Assembly (NCBI GenBank): GCA_010672185.1 | Contig: JAAHHL010000032.1 | Span: 1 to 64,000, forward strand | Direction: 5' to 3' | DNA length: 64,000 nucleotides | Source of the DNA: Caldora sp. SIO3E6 | Lineage (GTDB): Bacteria > Cyanobacteriota > Cyanobacteriia > Cyanobacteriales > Coleofasciculaceae | Shown here: positions 40,823-51,700 of the stretch, one piece after another | How positions within the stretch are numbered: the stretch's first letter is position 1 | Layout: every line of letters begins with the position of its first letter | Notes under the pieces: model-generated | Told to the model about the DNA's origin: nothing | Seen by the model: only the letters and a program-made list of their open reading frames with translations | Databases searched by the model: none | Position numbers and translations under genes: made by a program

Positions 40823-40910
40823 GTAATAAGTAATAAGTGATAAGTAATAAGTGATAAGTGATAAGTAATAAGTGATAAGTGATAAGTGATAAGTGATAAG
40901 TGATAAGTGA
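40820..40910. repeat. Heptanucleotide array (13x TAAGTRA)
   Basis: Thirteen uninterrupted heptamers, TAAGTAA or TAAGTGA, beginning within the recD2 stop codon. It is the longest such array in the window and of the cyanobacterial STRR type. It encodes stops in several frames, so it is not coding. Confidence 0.92.
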
Positions 40911-41106
40911 AGAATTCATGTTTGGATTCCCAATCGAAAGTGCAAGTAAATTGAGACAAAAGATACAATTTACTTGCACAATGTTGGCTTAAAAATGATA
41001 TTGAAGGCGTTGTCGTGTATGGCTTACACACCCATGCAGTAAACCCTAATTAACTCATTACTCATTACTCCAAAACGCTTTTATTGTGGACTTATTCTCC
41101 CAAGTT

Positions 41107-41601
41107 CTAACTAATATTGTTGGTCAAACCGCACATTCCCGCGTAAGCTATACCGATTGCATCAACGCTATCATCAATGGGAAGTTGTTTCAAATCAAAA
41201 AGGGACTGGATAACTTCAGCTACTTCAGTTTTGGTTGCTCTTCCGTTACCAAGGTGTGCCTTCCAGCTGGCTTGGTGGAGGGCTACAGGAAGCAGTCCCG
41301 CCTCTCGATAACAAACCAAATTGATAATTCCTACTGCCTGTAAAACTCCTCCTGCTGCCTTTATTTGTCTAGTAAAGAAAGGCATTTCCAAAACTACATT
41401 ATCTGGTTCAAATTCCTTGAGCAATTCCACTAAATCCTGCTCTATCTCTGCCAGTCTTTGAGGAGTCGGTAGGTTTTTACTTGTTTGAATTGTTCCATAG
41501 TCAACCAGATGAGGGTGATTGTCATTGTCTTCAGCGACAACGCCCCAACCGATGCGAGCAAGTCCAGGATCTAAACCGAGCCAGAAGTTGTCTAATTCCA
41601 T
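41107..41601 (-). CDS. ruvC: RuvC-like Holliday junction endonuclease
   Basis: 164 residues. RNase H-fold motifs: WLGLDPGLARIGWG with D11, DNVVLEMPFFTRQI with the catalytic Glu, and SVDAIGIAYAGMCG near the end with the last Asp. The length is normal for RuvC. It cleaves four-way junctions; on a phage or plasmid it helps process replication and packaging intermediates. It lies between a heptamer array and the tyrosine recombinase gene, transcribed away from the latter. Host or mobile origin cannot be decided. Confidence 0.88.
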   Translation of the reverse strand: MELDNFWLGLDPGLARIGWGVVAEDNDNHPHLVDYGTIQTSKNLPTPQRLAEIEQDLVELLKEFEPDNVVLEMPFFTRQIKAAGGVLQAVGIINLVCYREAGLLPVALHQASWKAHLGNGRATKTEVAEVIQSLFDLKQLPIDDSVDAIGIAYAGMCGLTNNIS

Positions 41602-41705
41602 AGCTTGCGATAATTAAGAGATGACTGTTTTATAGCACTACAAGTTTAGGTTAGGACATTCCTACATCCACCAAACCGACTCACAGTTTACTTTTACCTG
41701 TTGCC

Positions 41706-41763
41706 TAGCGCGTAGCGCTATACATGATAGAATGCGCTTGCGATAAGGTTTATTTCCGCAAGC
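41706..41763. other. Two dyads upstream of the recombinase gene
   Basis: TAGCGC-GTA-GCGCTA (41706-41720) and GCTTGCG (41736-41742) / CGCAAGC (41757-41763). They lie in the 171-base spacer directly before the tyrosine recombinase start and could be its binding/core sites or an operator. Confidence 0.42.
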
Positions 41764-41772
41764 AGATATTCC

Positions 41773-42732
41773 ATGAGTTCCCCCACATTAGCCTCAAACC
41801 CTAACCCCTTAGCAGCGATCGCCAATCGTGACTTACTGGCGCAGCTGCTCTCAGACAAGCGTTCACCCCATACTCGCCACGCCTATGCCAAGGATTTAAA
41901 GGATTTCTTTCGCACCATTGCCGATTCAGAAGCAACCCCAGAGATGGTGACATATTTCCTGCAATTGGAGCGAGCTGATGCAGTGACGCTGGTGCTGCGC
42001 TACAAAGCGATGTTGATTGAGCGGGGGTTGAAGGAGGCAACTATTAACCGCCGCCTATCTGCGATTAAATCTTTGGTGAAGTTGGCTAGGAGTGCAGGCA
42101 AGTGCGACTACACCCTCGAAGAGGTCAAAGGGGAGAAAGTGCAAGTTTATCGGGATACCGCAGGTATTAGTCGGGAGTTGTACCGCAAAGTGCTAGCTTT
42201 GCCTGATAGGGTGGAGTTGAAGGGAAAGCGGGACTATGCTCTGCTGCGACTGCTGTGGGATAATGCCCTGCGGCGGGGGGAAATTGCTAAGGCGAATATT
42301 GGCGATTTTGATGCGGAGACCAAGACCCTCAAAATTAGGGGGAAGGGAAAGGGGACGGTATTTGAAGTGATTGACCTGTCGTTAACTACTACAGAAGCAA
42401 TTCGAGATTGGCTTTTAGCGCGGCGGGAGTTAAATACTTCGGCACCGTTGTTTATTTCTGTTGACCCGGTGAAAAAGGGTAATCGGATTACGGGGGCAGG
42501 AATTTATTGGATTGTGCAGCAATATTGTAGGGCGGCGGGAGTTAGCAAGCAGATGTCTCCCCACCGCATTCGCCACAGCAGTATTACTGCGGCATTGGAT
42601 GCTACTAATGGCAATGTGCGTAAGGTGCAGAAGCTATCTCGCCATGCTCAGATTGATACGCTGATGGTGTATGATGACAACCGCTCCAAAGACCAATTGG
42701 AGATTTCAACTCTGCTGGCGGATATGGTTTGA
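41773..42732 (+). CDS. Tyrosine recombinase (phage integrase family)
   Basis: 319 residues, XerC/D size. The N-terminal SAM-like core-binding domain covers about 20-115 (SPHTRHAYAKDLKDFFRTI). The catalytic domain has box I LWDNALRRGEIAKANI (Arg), SPHRIRHSSITAAL (His and Arg), LSRHAQIDTLMVYDD (His and the nucleophile Tyr300). It joins or resolves DNA at a specific site: integration of an element or dimer resolution of a circular one. It is 171 bases from ruvC, which points the other way. Start ATG. Confidence 0.92.
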   Translation: MSSPTLASNPNPLAAIANRDLLAQLLSDKRSPHTRHAYAKDLKDFFRTIADSEATPEMVTYFLQLERADAVTLVLRYKAMLIERGLKEATINRRLSAIKSLVKLARSAGKCDYTLEEVKGEKVQVYRDTAGISRELYRKVLALPDRVELKGKRDYALLRLLWDNALRRGEIAKANIGDFDAETKTLKIRGKGKGTVFEVIDLSLTTTEAIRDWLLARRELNTSAPLFISVDPVKKGNRITGAGIYWIVQQYCRAAGVSKQMSPHRIRHSSITAALDATNGNVRKVQKLSRHAQIDTLMVYDDNRSKDQLEISTLLADMV

Positions 42733-42743
42733 CTTTCAATTTA

Positions 42744-42781
42744 GTTTAAATTCCTTAAACAGAGAAATATTATATTATAAT
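42744..42781 (+). promoter_or_regulatory. Promoter candidate for the CHAT array
   Basis: TATAAT at 42776-42781 is 13 bases before the ATG of the first CHAT gene, and GTTTAA (42744-42749) / TTAAAC (42755-42760) make a small dyad just upstream. No clear -35 at standard spacing and no Shine-Dalgarno are visible, so an activator could be needed. Confidence 0.4.
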
Positions 42782-42794
42782 TTAGTTACTAATT

Positions 42795-45700
42795 ATGTTT
42801 GAGAAATTTACTGAAAAAGCAATAAAAATAGTTATGCTAGCTCACGAAGAAAGTATCTACCTGGGTCATCAAGAGATTGGTACAGGAGAGCTTCTCTTGG
42901 GCTTAATCAAGGAAGAAACTAGTCAAGCCTCTAAAGTTCTTAGAGAGGCAAAAGTCAATGTAGAAAATGCTCGTAGAAATGTAAAAAAAATAGTGGGTGG
43001 GAGTTCAGATTTTATCAGCAAAGGAAAAGAAATTTCTTTCAATGCCCACATTAGGAGAGTTATTCAATTTGCTTCGGAAGAAGCTGAGCAATTAAAACAC
43101 AAAGAGATTACTCCAGAACATCTCCTATTAGGTTTACTTAGGGAAGAAAAGTCAACTGCTGTTAGAGTTTTACAGAACTTGGGAGTTGAACCAATCCAGA
43201 TACGTACTCGCATTCTGCCTGATGGAGCTAGCAATATTCAAAATTACTTTACCTTAGTTCAAGAACTGCTCGATAATCCAGACAAAAGAACTGAAATTCT
43301 CAAGGTAAAGTCTGAACTGGTAAATAGCGAGTTTACAGTTATCCTGACAGGATTAGTAGATTTGCTTATCAAGGGTAGCAATAAACAGGTAGCTAATTCT
43401 TTGCAGGATATTTCAGCCCAACTAGATCTGAAGGAGGAAAGTTCCCAGAGTAGTTACCAGTCTCGTGAAGTAGAAGCTGATTATCAAACCAGTCCTGATT
43501 TTTTCTATCAGCTTTTGCGGCTGATTTATGAGAGCAAAGCTGACTCTCAAGTAGTATATTCTTTCCTAGAGCAGAATTTAGATAAGCTTAACAAAAGCTT
43601 AATCAAACACTTGCAAAACTGGGCAAACAAAGCTCTACATAACGTTAAAGAAGAACAAAGGCCAGAGATAGCTAAGCGAATTACTACTTTGTGTGCCCTA
43701 ATCAAAGAGTTTCCCCAGGGAGATCCACTGATTAAACAGGAAATAGCTATGGCTGGTTATGAGATTGTGGCTACTGTTTTAACTAAAAACAAAAAAAAGG
43801 AAGTTAAGGAAGTTCAACATAACCAAGAGACTAAATCGGAGAAAGAGGAAAAAATAGTTCAAGTTGAAGAGGAGAAAACTGAGCTCACAAACCTATCTTT
43901 AACTGAACCAAAGCAACCTGAGAAAAAATCAGGGGTAGTAACGTTTAATAATTTTGCAGAAAAAGCAATAAAAGCGCTGGCAATAGCTCAAGAAGAAGCT
44001 CTGCGTCTAAAAAGCGAATATATAGATACAATTCATATTTTGCTGGGTTTAATCGGTGAAGGAACAGGACTTGCAGCTCGCATCCTGAGGGCAGAAGGTG
44101 TGAAGCTGAAAGATGCCAGGAATCAGGTTCGAGAAACTATTGGTGGCGGTTCTAATTCCGCCCAGGAAATTTCCTCTTTTACACCAAGGACTAAAGAAGC
44201 TCTTAAAGGTTCTATAGAATTAGCTTCTCAATGGAAAAGTGACCAAGTTGACACAGAGCATATGCTGATTAGTTTACTTCAAGAAAATGATGAAGTTACA
44301 GCTCTAGTACTAGGAAAATTAGGTATTCAATTACAAGAATTAACCAATAAGTTGCTGGAAATGGCGAAAAAAAAAAGTAACCCTAATTTAGGTGAACAAT
44401 CGTCCAATAACCAACCACGCAAAAAAGCAATTATTGTCAATGACAAGTCAGTTGATCTACAGTACGTAGACTTTTTTGTACAAGTTCTTGATGTAGTAGC
44501 AACTAATAGAGACCAACAATTTATCAACTCGCTATTACAATCTAATTCTGACAAACTCGATTATAAATTTATTCAAACATTACAAATTTGCTCCCAGACA
44601 ACCATCTCAGATCTACTTGATAATAAACCACTGAACTACAAAGAGGAACTCCAAACATTTGCCAGGGATATTGGTGATTTGGCAATAGCAATTGCAGATA
44701 TTTCCATCGAAGATAAAGAAATTAATTTAGAAATTGCGATCGCTGCCTTGGAAATTGTTATGACTATATTCACTCGTCAGGAATTTCCAGAGCAATGGGC
44801 AATTGCTCAATACCATCTAGCCAATGTTTATTTAGAAAGAACTAGTGGAGGCATAACTAATAACCTCAAAAAAGCTGTTGATGGTTATGGAAGGGCTTTA
44901 CAAGTGCAACCAGACTGGAAAGAAGCTTGGTTACATAAAGGTAGAACACTTTTGAAATTAGAGCGTTTTCAGGAAGCAATTACTAGTTTTGACCGAGCCT
45001 TGGCAGTACAGTTAGATACCTCTGATGCGTTTCATGATGCCTGGATTTGGTATCTCAAAGGTATTGCACTAGGACATTTAAGAAATTATGAGGAGTCAAT
45101 TGTTAGTTTTGACCGAGCTTTAGAAATAAGTCCTGACTATTCTGGTGCTTGGTTTAACCGTGGTACTTCACTGTATTGCCAAGAGCGCTACGAAGATGCC
45201 CTTTATAGTTATGATAAAGCTATCGAGTTTCAACCTGAAAATGCTTCGATTCGGTTGAGCCGAGGTTTTGCACTAAGGAAACTGGGGAATTGGGTAGAGG
45301 CTGCTGCTAGCTTTGACCAAGCTTTGAGACTTGAACCAAATAACTATAAAGCTCTGGAATGTAGAAATGATATTTTTCAAAGGATAGTAAGTAGTAGTAG
45401 TGCAGAGGAAATCGCAGCATTAGCGAAAAGATACAGAGGACAGGGAAATCAAAGCTTAGCTGAACAGTTGCAGGAAGAAGTAGAACACCAGGAAGGATTT
45501 GCAGAATTAGAGAGATTGGCTTGGGAATTAGCAAATGAGGGTAAAGAACTAGCTGACAGCTTAAGGAATAATGAATCTCCACCAAATCACCCAACGTCAG
45601 CGTTACTAGGAGAAAAAGAAAGAAAGCAATGGCAATTTTTCCAAGAAGCCATACTAAATAGGCAATGGACATTCTTAGAAGAAGCTATAGCAAAAATTAC

Positions 45701-48700
45701 ATATGATTACAACGAAAAAGAATATAGAAAGTTTTTGCAAGACAACTCAGAATTGTTAAAGGGAGAGCTTTTCAATGTATATGTGGCTGGGTTTATTTAC
45801 GAAAAAGTCGAACAAAATAATTTACATCAAGCTCTAAAGTACGCCAATAGTGTTCTTGAGTTTTGCATGATTTTTCAAGATTATCAAGAACGTTTTTGGC
45901 CTGAGATTGGTCAAACAGTTGTTTATATATACCATGAACTTATATCATCACTGGGACTTAAATTAGGAATTTTTCAGTCTGGCGAAAATAAGGCATCTAA
46001 TTGGTTCTCTTCCGAAGATGTTATAGCGAATATCTCCCAGATAAAATCTTATATTACTCAGAAGTCCTATATAGATAATCGACCCTTCGGTAAACCAAAG
46101 CCGAGAAAGGGCATTTCAGGAATGTTCGGTTCATTGCAAGCAATTTTTAATCCGATTCCTGTTCCTGATGATTATGGACTGATTCTGCTAGCAATCATCT
46201 TCACTAGACTTGGTCGTGCTTACCTTGAGCAAACTGAGCTTAAGTTATGGGAAAAGAATAGTAATGAAAAACTTGCGATTAAATGTTGCGAACTTTCATT
46301 GGCAGTATGGGAACGTACTGATTTACCAACTGAGTGCATTTACACTCATTATTGTCTGGCTAAAGCTTATAGTGAATTGAAGGAAGGAAATAGAGCCGAA
46401 AATATAGATAAGGCAATTTATCACTATGAAAAAACTCTAGAGAGTGTTACTCGCTCTGACAATCCTGATCAGTGGGCAACAACTCAAAATAACTTAGGTG
46501 TTGCTTACCGCCGACGTATTCGCGGCAATAAGTCTGAAAATATTAGGAAAGCAATTAGTTATTATCAAGAAGCTTTGAAGGTGAGAAAGCAAGATGTTCA
46601 TCCCGCTCAATGGGCTAATACCCAAACTAATTTAGGTTTTGCTTATTTGTGTATTCGCGAAGATAAAGTCTCCAACATAAAGAAGGCAATTGACTGTTTT
46701 CATAAGTCATTGCAAGTTCTCACTCTAAAAAGTTTTCCTGAGTATTGGATAAGAGCTCAATTCAATCTAGGTAATGCGTACTTGGAACTATCTATCTTCC
46801 AAGGAAATGGTTACAAAGAGCAGTCCATTCATCATTATGAAAATGCTTTACAAGCTTGTCAGAATTTGAGGTTACAAAAACAAGCTGCTGACATACAGAT
46901 ATGTCTAGGCAAAGCTTACTCCACGTACTTTGCTACGGATGGTAAGGCTGAGTACGGGGAGTTAGCTATCAAATACTGTAACAGTTACTTGAGTGTTGTT
47001 AATCAAAAAGATAATCCATTAGGTTTTGTAAATGCCCAAACTACTTTTGGCAATATCTACAAACAATCCCAACAATATGACAAGGCATATAGTTCCTTGG
47101 CTACAGCGATTGAGACATTAGAATCTTTGCGTGGCGATATTGCTCAAAAGTTGGCCACAGAAGAGGACAAACAAAAATTGTCAGAGCAACAGAGTTTACC
47201 CTATCTGGGCATGGTAGAGGTCTGCGTGGAATTGGCAAAAAAAGACCCCAACTATTATATCCAGGCAATTGAATATGCAGAGCGTAGTAAAGCCCGTAAC
47301 TTAGTTGAACTTCTGGCTAACAAAGACTTCTACCCAGATTCAAAACTTTTCTCCAATCCCAATGAGTATCAAGAAATCTGCGAGTTGCTGGATAAATTAC
47401 GACAAGAAATTCCTGCTAAACAGCGTCAATTAGAGATGATAGTGGGTAATAGTGAGTTGCAAGAAAAAGAAGCCGAACGTGTTGAACAACTACGCCAAGA
47501 GTTGCAGGAGTCACGAGGAAGGCAAAATGAGCTTATAGAGTTCATTGGTAGAGTAGATACTAAATTCAAGTTTACCCAACAAGTCGAACCTATCCCCTTC
47601 GAGCAAATCAAAACCTTACTGGGGGCAAATACGGCAATCATTGAGTGGTATGTTACACAAGAAAGGTTTTTTGCCTTTATCATCACCTCCAAAGCAGAGA
47701 CTCCCATCATTTGGGAATCTTCTATTGAGGACTGGAGGACTCTAGAGGAGTTAATTGCCGACTACCAAGACAGTTACTATCGCGAGAAGGAGACTTGGCA
47801 GAAAAGGCTAAATCACTACTTGAGGAGTGTTGCTCAAATTCTGCGCTTAGAGGAAATTTTAACCAGCTATCTACCCCCAGACTGTCAGCAACTTGTACTC
47901 ATTCCCCATCGTTCTTTACATTTAATCCCACTCCATGCCTTACCACTTGCTGATGGTAGTTGTCTGTTGGATAGATTTGCTCAGGGGGTACGCTATGCAC
48001 CAAGCTGTCAACTACTGCAATTGAGCCAAACTCAGCAATATCATGAGTTTGCTAATCTCTTTGCTATCCAAGAACCGGAAAATAGTCAATCAAAGCTAGC
48101 ATATACTAAGGTGGAAGTTGAAGCTATTGGCTCCTTATTCCCTGCTGCTGAAGTTTTAGTCGGAGGTGGGGCCACAAAAGAGGCGACAAGTTCTGCTCTA
48201 ACGGTTAGCAATTCCTTCAATTATGTCCATTTTTCTTGTCATGGAGGTTTTAACCCAGATTTTCCCCTTGAGTCAGCCTTACTTTTAGCTGAGGATAAAA
48301 ATCTGACATTAGGAGAAATTTTTGCCCTGAATCTCAATCAATGCCGCCTAGTTACCCTTTCCGCTTGTGAAACTGGCTTAACTAATATTCGTTCCCTCAG
48401 CGACGAGTACATTAGTTTACCCAGTGGCTTTCTTTATGCCGGAAGTCCCAGTGTCGTTAGTAGCTTGTGGACGGTAAATGACTTATCCACTGCCTTCTTG
48501 ATAATTAAGCTTTACCAAAATCTGCAAAGTCAAATGTCAGTAGCAGTAGCTCTTCAACAAGCTCAACTTTGGTTACGGGATGTTACCAAACAGGAATTGG
48601 CAACATGGAAAAACCAGTTAACTATACCTCCAGGAGTCAGAATAAGCTTAAATCGTCGATTACAGAAAATTCCTGATAATGCTCAACTATTTCGATCACC

Positions 48701-48737
48701 TTTTCATTGGGCAGGGTTTTGTGCGATAGGGCAGTAA
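42795..48737 (+). CDS. CHAT peptidase 1: double ClpC N-domain, TPR, CHAT
   Basis: 1980 residues. Residues 1-145 match the ClpC N-domain (FEKFTEKAIKIVMLAHEES, then GTGELLLGLIKEET), and 382-526 repeat it (FNNFAEKAIKALAIAQEEA; FTPRTKEALKGSIELAS). Each is followed by a helical module (about 146-330 and 540-660) similar to the N-terminal modules of the other CHAT genes here. TPRs occupy about 664-862 and 1190-1440, with a unique part between. ERSKARNLVEL at about 1496 marks the CHAT linker; the CHAT domain has catalytic H1816 (HFSCHGG) and C1858 (SACETG). It has no AAA+ ATPase. First gene of the array. Confidence 0.85.
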   Translation: MFEKFTEKAIKIVMLAHEESIYLGHQEIGTGELLLGLIKEETSQASKVLREAKVNVENARRNVKKIVGGSSDFISKGKEISFNAHIRRVIQFASEEAEQLKHKEITPEHLLLGLLREEKSTAVRVLQNLGVEPIQIRTRILPDGASNIQNYFTLVQELLDNPDKRTEILKVKSELVNSEFTVILTGLVDLLIKGSNKQVANSLQDISAQLDLKEESSQSSYQSREVEADYQTSPDFFYQLLRLIYESKADSQVVYSFLEQNLDKLNKSLIKHLQNWANKALHNVKEEQRPEIAKRITTLCALIKEFPQGDPLIKQEIAMAGYEIVATVLTKNKKKEVKEVQHNQETKSEKEEKIVQVEEEKTELTNLSLTEPKQPEKKSGVVTFNNFAEKAIKALAIAQEEALRLKSEYIDTIHILLGLIGEGTGLAARILRAEGVKLKDARNQVRETIGGGSNSAQEISSFTPRTKEALKGSIELASQWKSDQVDTEHMLISLLQENDEVTALVLGKLGIQLQELTNKLLEMAKKKSNPNLGEQSSNNQPRKKAIIVNDKSVDLQYVDFFVQVLDVVATNRDQQFINSLLQSNSDKLDYKFIQTLQICSQTTISDLLDNKPLNYKEELQTFARDIGDLAIAIADISIEDKEINLEIAIAALEIVMTIFTRQEFPEQWAIAQYHLANVYLERTSGGITNNLKKAVDGYGRALQVQPDWKEAWLHKGRTLLKLERFQEAITSFDRALAVQLDTSDAFHDAWIWYLKGIALGHLRNYEESIVSFDRALEISPDYSGAWFNRGTSLYCQERYEDALYSYDKAIEFQPENASIRLSRGFALRKLGNWVEAAASFDQALRLEPNNYKALECRNDIFQRIVSSSSAEEIAALAKRYRGQGNQSLAEQLQEEVEHQEGFAELERLAWELANEGKELADSLRNNESPPNHPTSALLGEKERKQWQFFQEAILNRQWTFLEEAIAKITYDYNEKEYRKFLQDNSELLKGELFNVYVAGFIYEKVEQNNLHQALKYANSVLEFCMIFQDYQERFWPEIGQTVVYIYHELISSLGLKLGIFQSGENKASNWFSSEDVIANISQIKSYITQKSYIDNRPFGKPKPRKGISGMFGSLQAIFNPIPVPDDYGLILLAIIFTRLGRAYLEQTELKLWEKNSNEKLAIKCCELSLAVWERTDLPTECIYTHYCLAKAYSELKEGNRAENIDKAIYHYEKTLESVTRSDNPDQWATTQNNLGVAYRRRIRGNKSENIRKAISYYQEALKVRKQDVHPAQWANTQTNLGFAYLCIREDKVSNIKKAIDCFHKSLQVLTLKSFPEYWIRAQFNLGNAYLELSIFQGNGYKEQSIHHYENALQACQNLRLQKQAADIQICLGKAYSTYFATDGKAEYGELAIKYCNSYLSVVNQKDNPLGFVNAQTTFGNIYKQSQQYDKAYSSLATAIETLESLRGDIAQKLATEEDKQKLSEQQSLPYLGMVEVCVELAKKDPNYYIQAIEYAERSKARNLVELLANKDFYPDSKLFSNPNEYQEICELLDKLRQEIPAKQRQLEMIVGNSELQEKEAERVEQLRQELQESRGRQNELIEFIGRVDTKFKFTQQVEPIPFEQIKTLLGANTAIIEWYVTQERFFAFIITSKAETPIIWESSIEDWRTLEELIADYQDSYYREKETWQKRLNHYLRSVAQILRLEEILTSYLPPDCQQLVLIPHRSLHLIPLHALPLADGSCLLDRFAQGVRYAPSCQLLQLSQTQQYHEFANLFAIQEPENSQSKLAYTKVEVEAIGSLFPAAEVLVGGGATKEATSSALTVSNSFNYVHFSCHGGFNPDFPLESALLLAEDKNLTLGEIFALNLNQCRLVTLSACETGLTNIRSLSDEYISLPSGFLYAGSPSVVSSLWTVNDLSTAFLIIKLYQNLQSQMSVAVALQQAQLWLRDVTKQELATWKNQLTIPPGVRISLNRRLQKIPDNAQLFRSPFHWAGFCAIGQ

Positions 48738-48739
48738 TT

Positions 48740-51700
48740 ATGGATGAACAGCGCCGAGAAGCTTATTTGAATTTAATCAATACATTGCTCAGTTGTCATG
48801 GTGATGAGGAAATAAATCGAGTCTTAAACGCTAACCAGGATCTGATTGACTCAGGATTGTTACAGGTGATGGTACAGGTGGCAGAGATATTAGCTGAGAG
48901 GGGCGACGAAAGTGCTGCTAATTTTTTGATTCATCTTACCCATCAACTATCTAAAGCACTTGGATTGCTCTCATCAACCCCTACATCTACTTCACTATCA
49001 AATTCAGACCCTCAACAGAGCTTTCTGTTGGAGGTGTTGCGGGCAATTTACGATAGTGAGGGCGACCCAACAGTAGTGTATCCGCTATTACAGGCAAACC
49101 TGGATAAACTGGATGATAACTTTATCCAAGTTTTGCAAAGTTGGGCTATAGCTACCAAGCCAAAAGTTGAGCCAGAGCAAGTTTATGAATTTGCCATTAT
49201 TCTTAGCACTTGCTGTAATCTTATCGCGCAGTTTTCACTTGGTAATCGTGCTATCAATCTTGAAATTGCTATTGTTGGCTATGAGGTTGTTATGACAATC
49301 TTTACCCGCCAAATTTTCCCTCAAGAATGGGCAAAAACTCAAAATAATTTAGGTCTTGTTTACTCTGATCGCATCCTTGGAGAAAGGGCAGAAAATTTGG
49401 AAGCAGCAATCAATTATTTTTTAGCTGCTTCAGATGTACATAGCCACCAATGCTATCCTGAAGAATGGGCTATGCTACAAAATAATCTGGGTAATGCTTA
49501 CTGCAAGCGTATTTTGGGAAAAAGGTTAGAAAATATCGAAGCAGCAATTCAATGCTATTTAGAAGCTTCAAAGGTGCTAATCCGCAACACTTATCCAGAA
49601 CAATGGGCTATGACCCAAAACAATTTGGGAAACGCATACAGTGATCGCATTTGTTGGAACAAGACAGAGAATATAGAAAGGGCGATTTGCTGTTTCTCAG
49701 AGGCATTGGAAGTATACACCCGCCAAACTTATCCAAAACAATGGGCTATGACCCAAAACAATTTGGGCAATGCCTACTACAATCGCATTCAGGGAAGTAA
49801 GGCAGAAAATTTGGAAGAAGCAATAAAATATTATCTAGAGGTATTGGAGGTATACAACCGCGAAGATTATCCAGAACAGTGGGCTATGCTACAAAACAAT
49901 TTGGGCAATGCCTACTATGACCGTATTTCTGGAGATAAAGCCAAAAATATCGAGATAGCAATCCACTATTTTTTAGCAGCTTTAGAGGTATACACCCAAG
50001 AAGATTTTCCACAAGATTGGGCAGATAGTCAAAACAATTTGGGCAACGCATACAGTGAACGCATTTTTGGACAAAGGTCAGAGAATGTGGAAGCAGCAAT
50101 CCGATGCTACTCAGAGGCATTGAAAATACGTAGCCCTCACAAGTTTCCACAAGATTGGGCAGACACTCAAACAAATATTGGCATTGCTTACTATTATCGT
50201 ATTCAGGGAAGTAGGGCAGAAAATTTGGAAGCGGCAATCAAGTGTTACTCGGATGTATTGAAATTACGCACCCATCAAACTTACCCAGAAGAGTGGGCAA
50301 AAATTCAAAATAACCTAGGAAATGCCTACGGTGAAAGAATTAAAGGGGATAAAGCAGAGAATTTAGATATAGCAATCGGCTGTTTCTCAAAAGCTTTGAA
50401 GGTATATACTTATGAAACCTTCCCACAAGACTGGGCGATGACCCAAAATAATCTAGGTGAGGTATATCGTGTACACATTGAAGAAAACACTGAAAATATA
50501 GAATCTGCAATTAAGTGTTACTTAGCTGCATTAGAAGTCTACACTTCCGAAGCCTTTCCCCAAGACTGGGGAGATATTCAAAACAATCTGGGCATTGCTT
50601 ACTATTATCGTATTCAGGGAAGTAGGTCAGAAAATTTTAAAGCAGCAATCGACTATTTCTTAGCTTCTTTAAAAATACGCATCCCTGAAGCTTTCCCTCA
50701 AAAAAATGCCGAAACTCAATTTAACCTTGGTTATACTTATCAAGAATATCAACAGTTTAACAATGCCTATACTACCTTAGCGGCTGCCATTAAGATGGTA
50801 GAATCTCTACGGAGTGAGAGCAACATAGTATCGGAATCTAATAAAGAAGAAGTCAAACAAAAACTGGCTGAAAAATATAACCAAATCTATCAATGTATGG
50901 TGGAAGTATGCTTAGAACTGAAGAACTGTACTCAAGCCATAAAATACGTCGAACGCAGCAAAACCCGCAACTTAGTAGAACTTATCCTAACCCGCGATCG
51001 CCACACGATTTTCCCCGCAGAAGTAGTTGTTCAACTAGATCGACTCCGAGATGAAATCGCTGGCGGTCAATACGAACTCCAAAATGCTACGGCGGAAGAC
51101 CCTACAGCTTTAGCTCAACATCTCCAACAACTGCGACAGCAGCGCAACGAATTACAAGACCAATACCTGCCGATTGGTTCTGGTTTTCAGTTTGAGCCAT
51201 TCCGGTCAAAAGTGGGCGATCACAGGGCAATTGTTGAGTTTTATGTTACGACCGATAAGCTACTGGTTTTCATTATTACCAAGCAATCCCCACAACCGAT
51301 TGTTTTATCCCCCGATTTGGTAGACCTGAAAAAATTAGAGACTTGGGCTAGTAGCTATTTGAAAGCTTATAGTAATAAAAAAGACCACTGGCAGCGCCGC
51401 CTCACTACCCGTTTAAATCTGCTGGCCAAAATTCTGCACTTTGATGAAATTATTGAGCAAATTCCAACAGAGTGCGACCAGTTAACCTTAATTCCCCATC
51501 GCTTTCTCCATTTACTGCCACTTCATGCTTTACCCCTAGCAGGGAACTCCAGTCTGTTTGAGAGATTTCCCCAAGGAGTTAGCTATGCCCCTAGCTGTCA
51601 ACTTCTCCAACTGGCCCAAACTAGAGAACGTCCCGAATTTACTCATCTATTTGCCGTTCAGAATCCAAGTAATTCAGGACAACCATTAAGCTATGCTGAT

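Noticed and set aside
40820..40910. Possible CRISPR or satellite
   Set aside because: The unit is a 7-mer without spacers; this is an STRR-type repeat.
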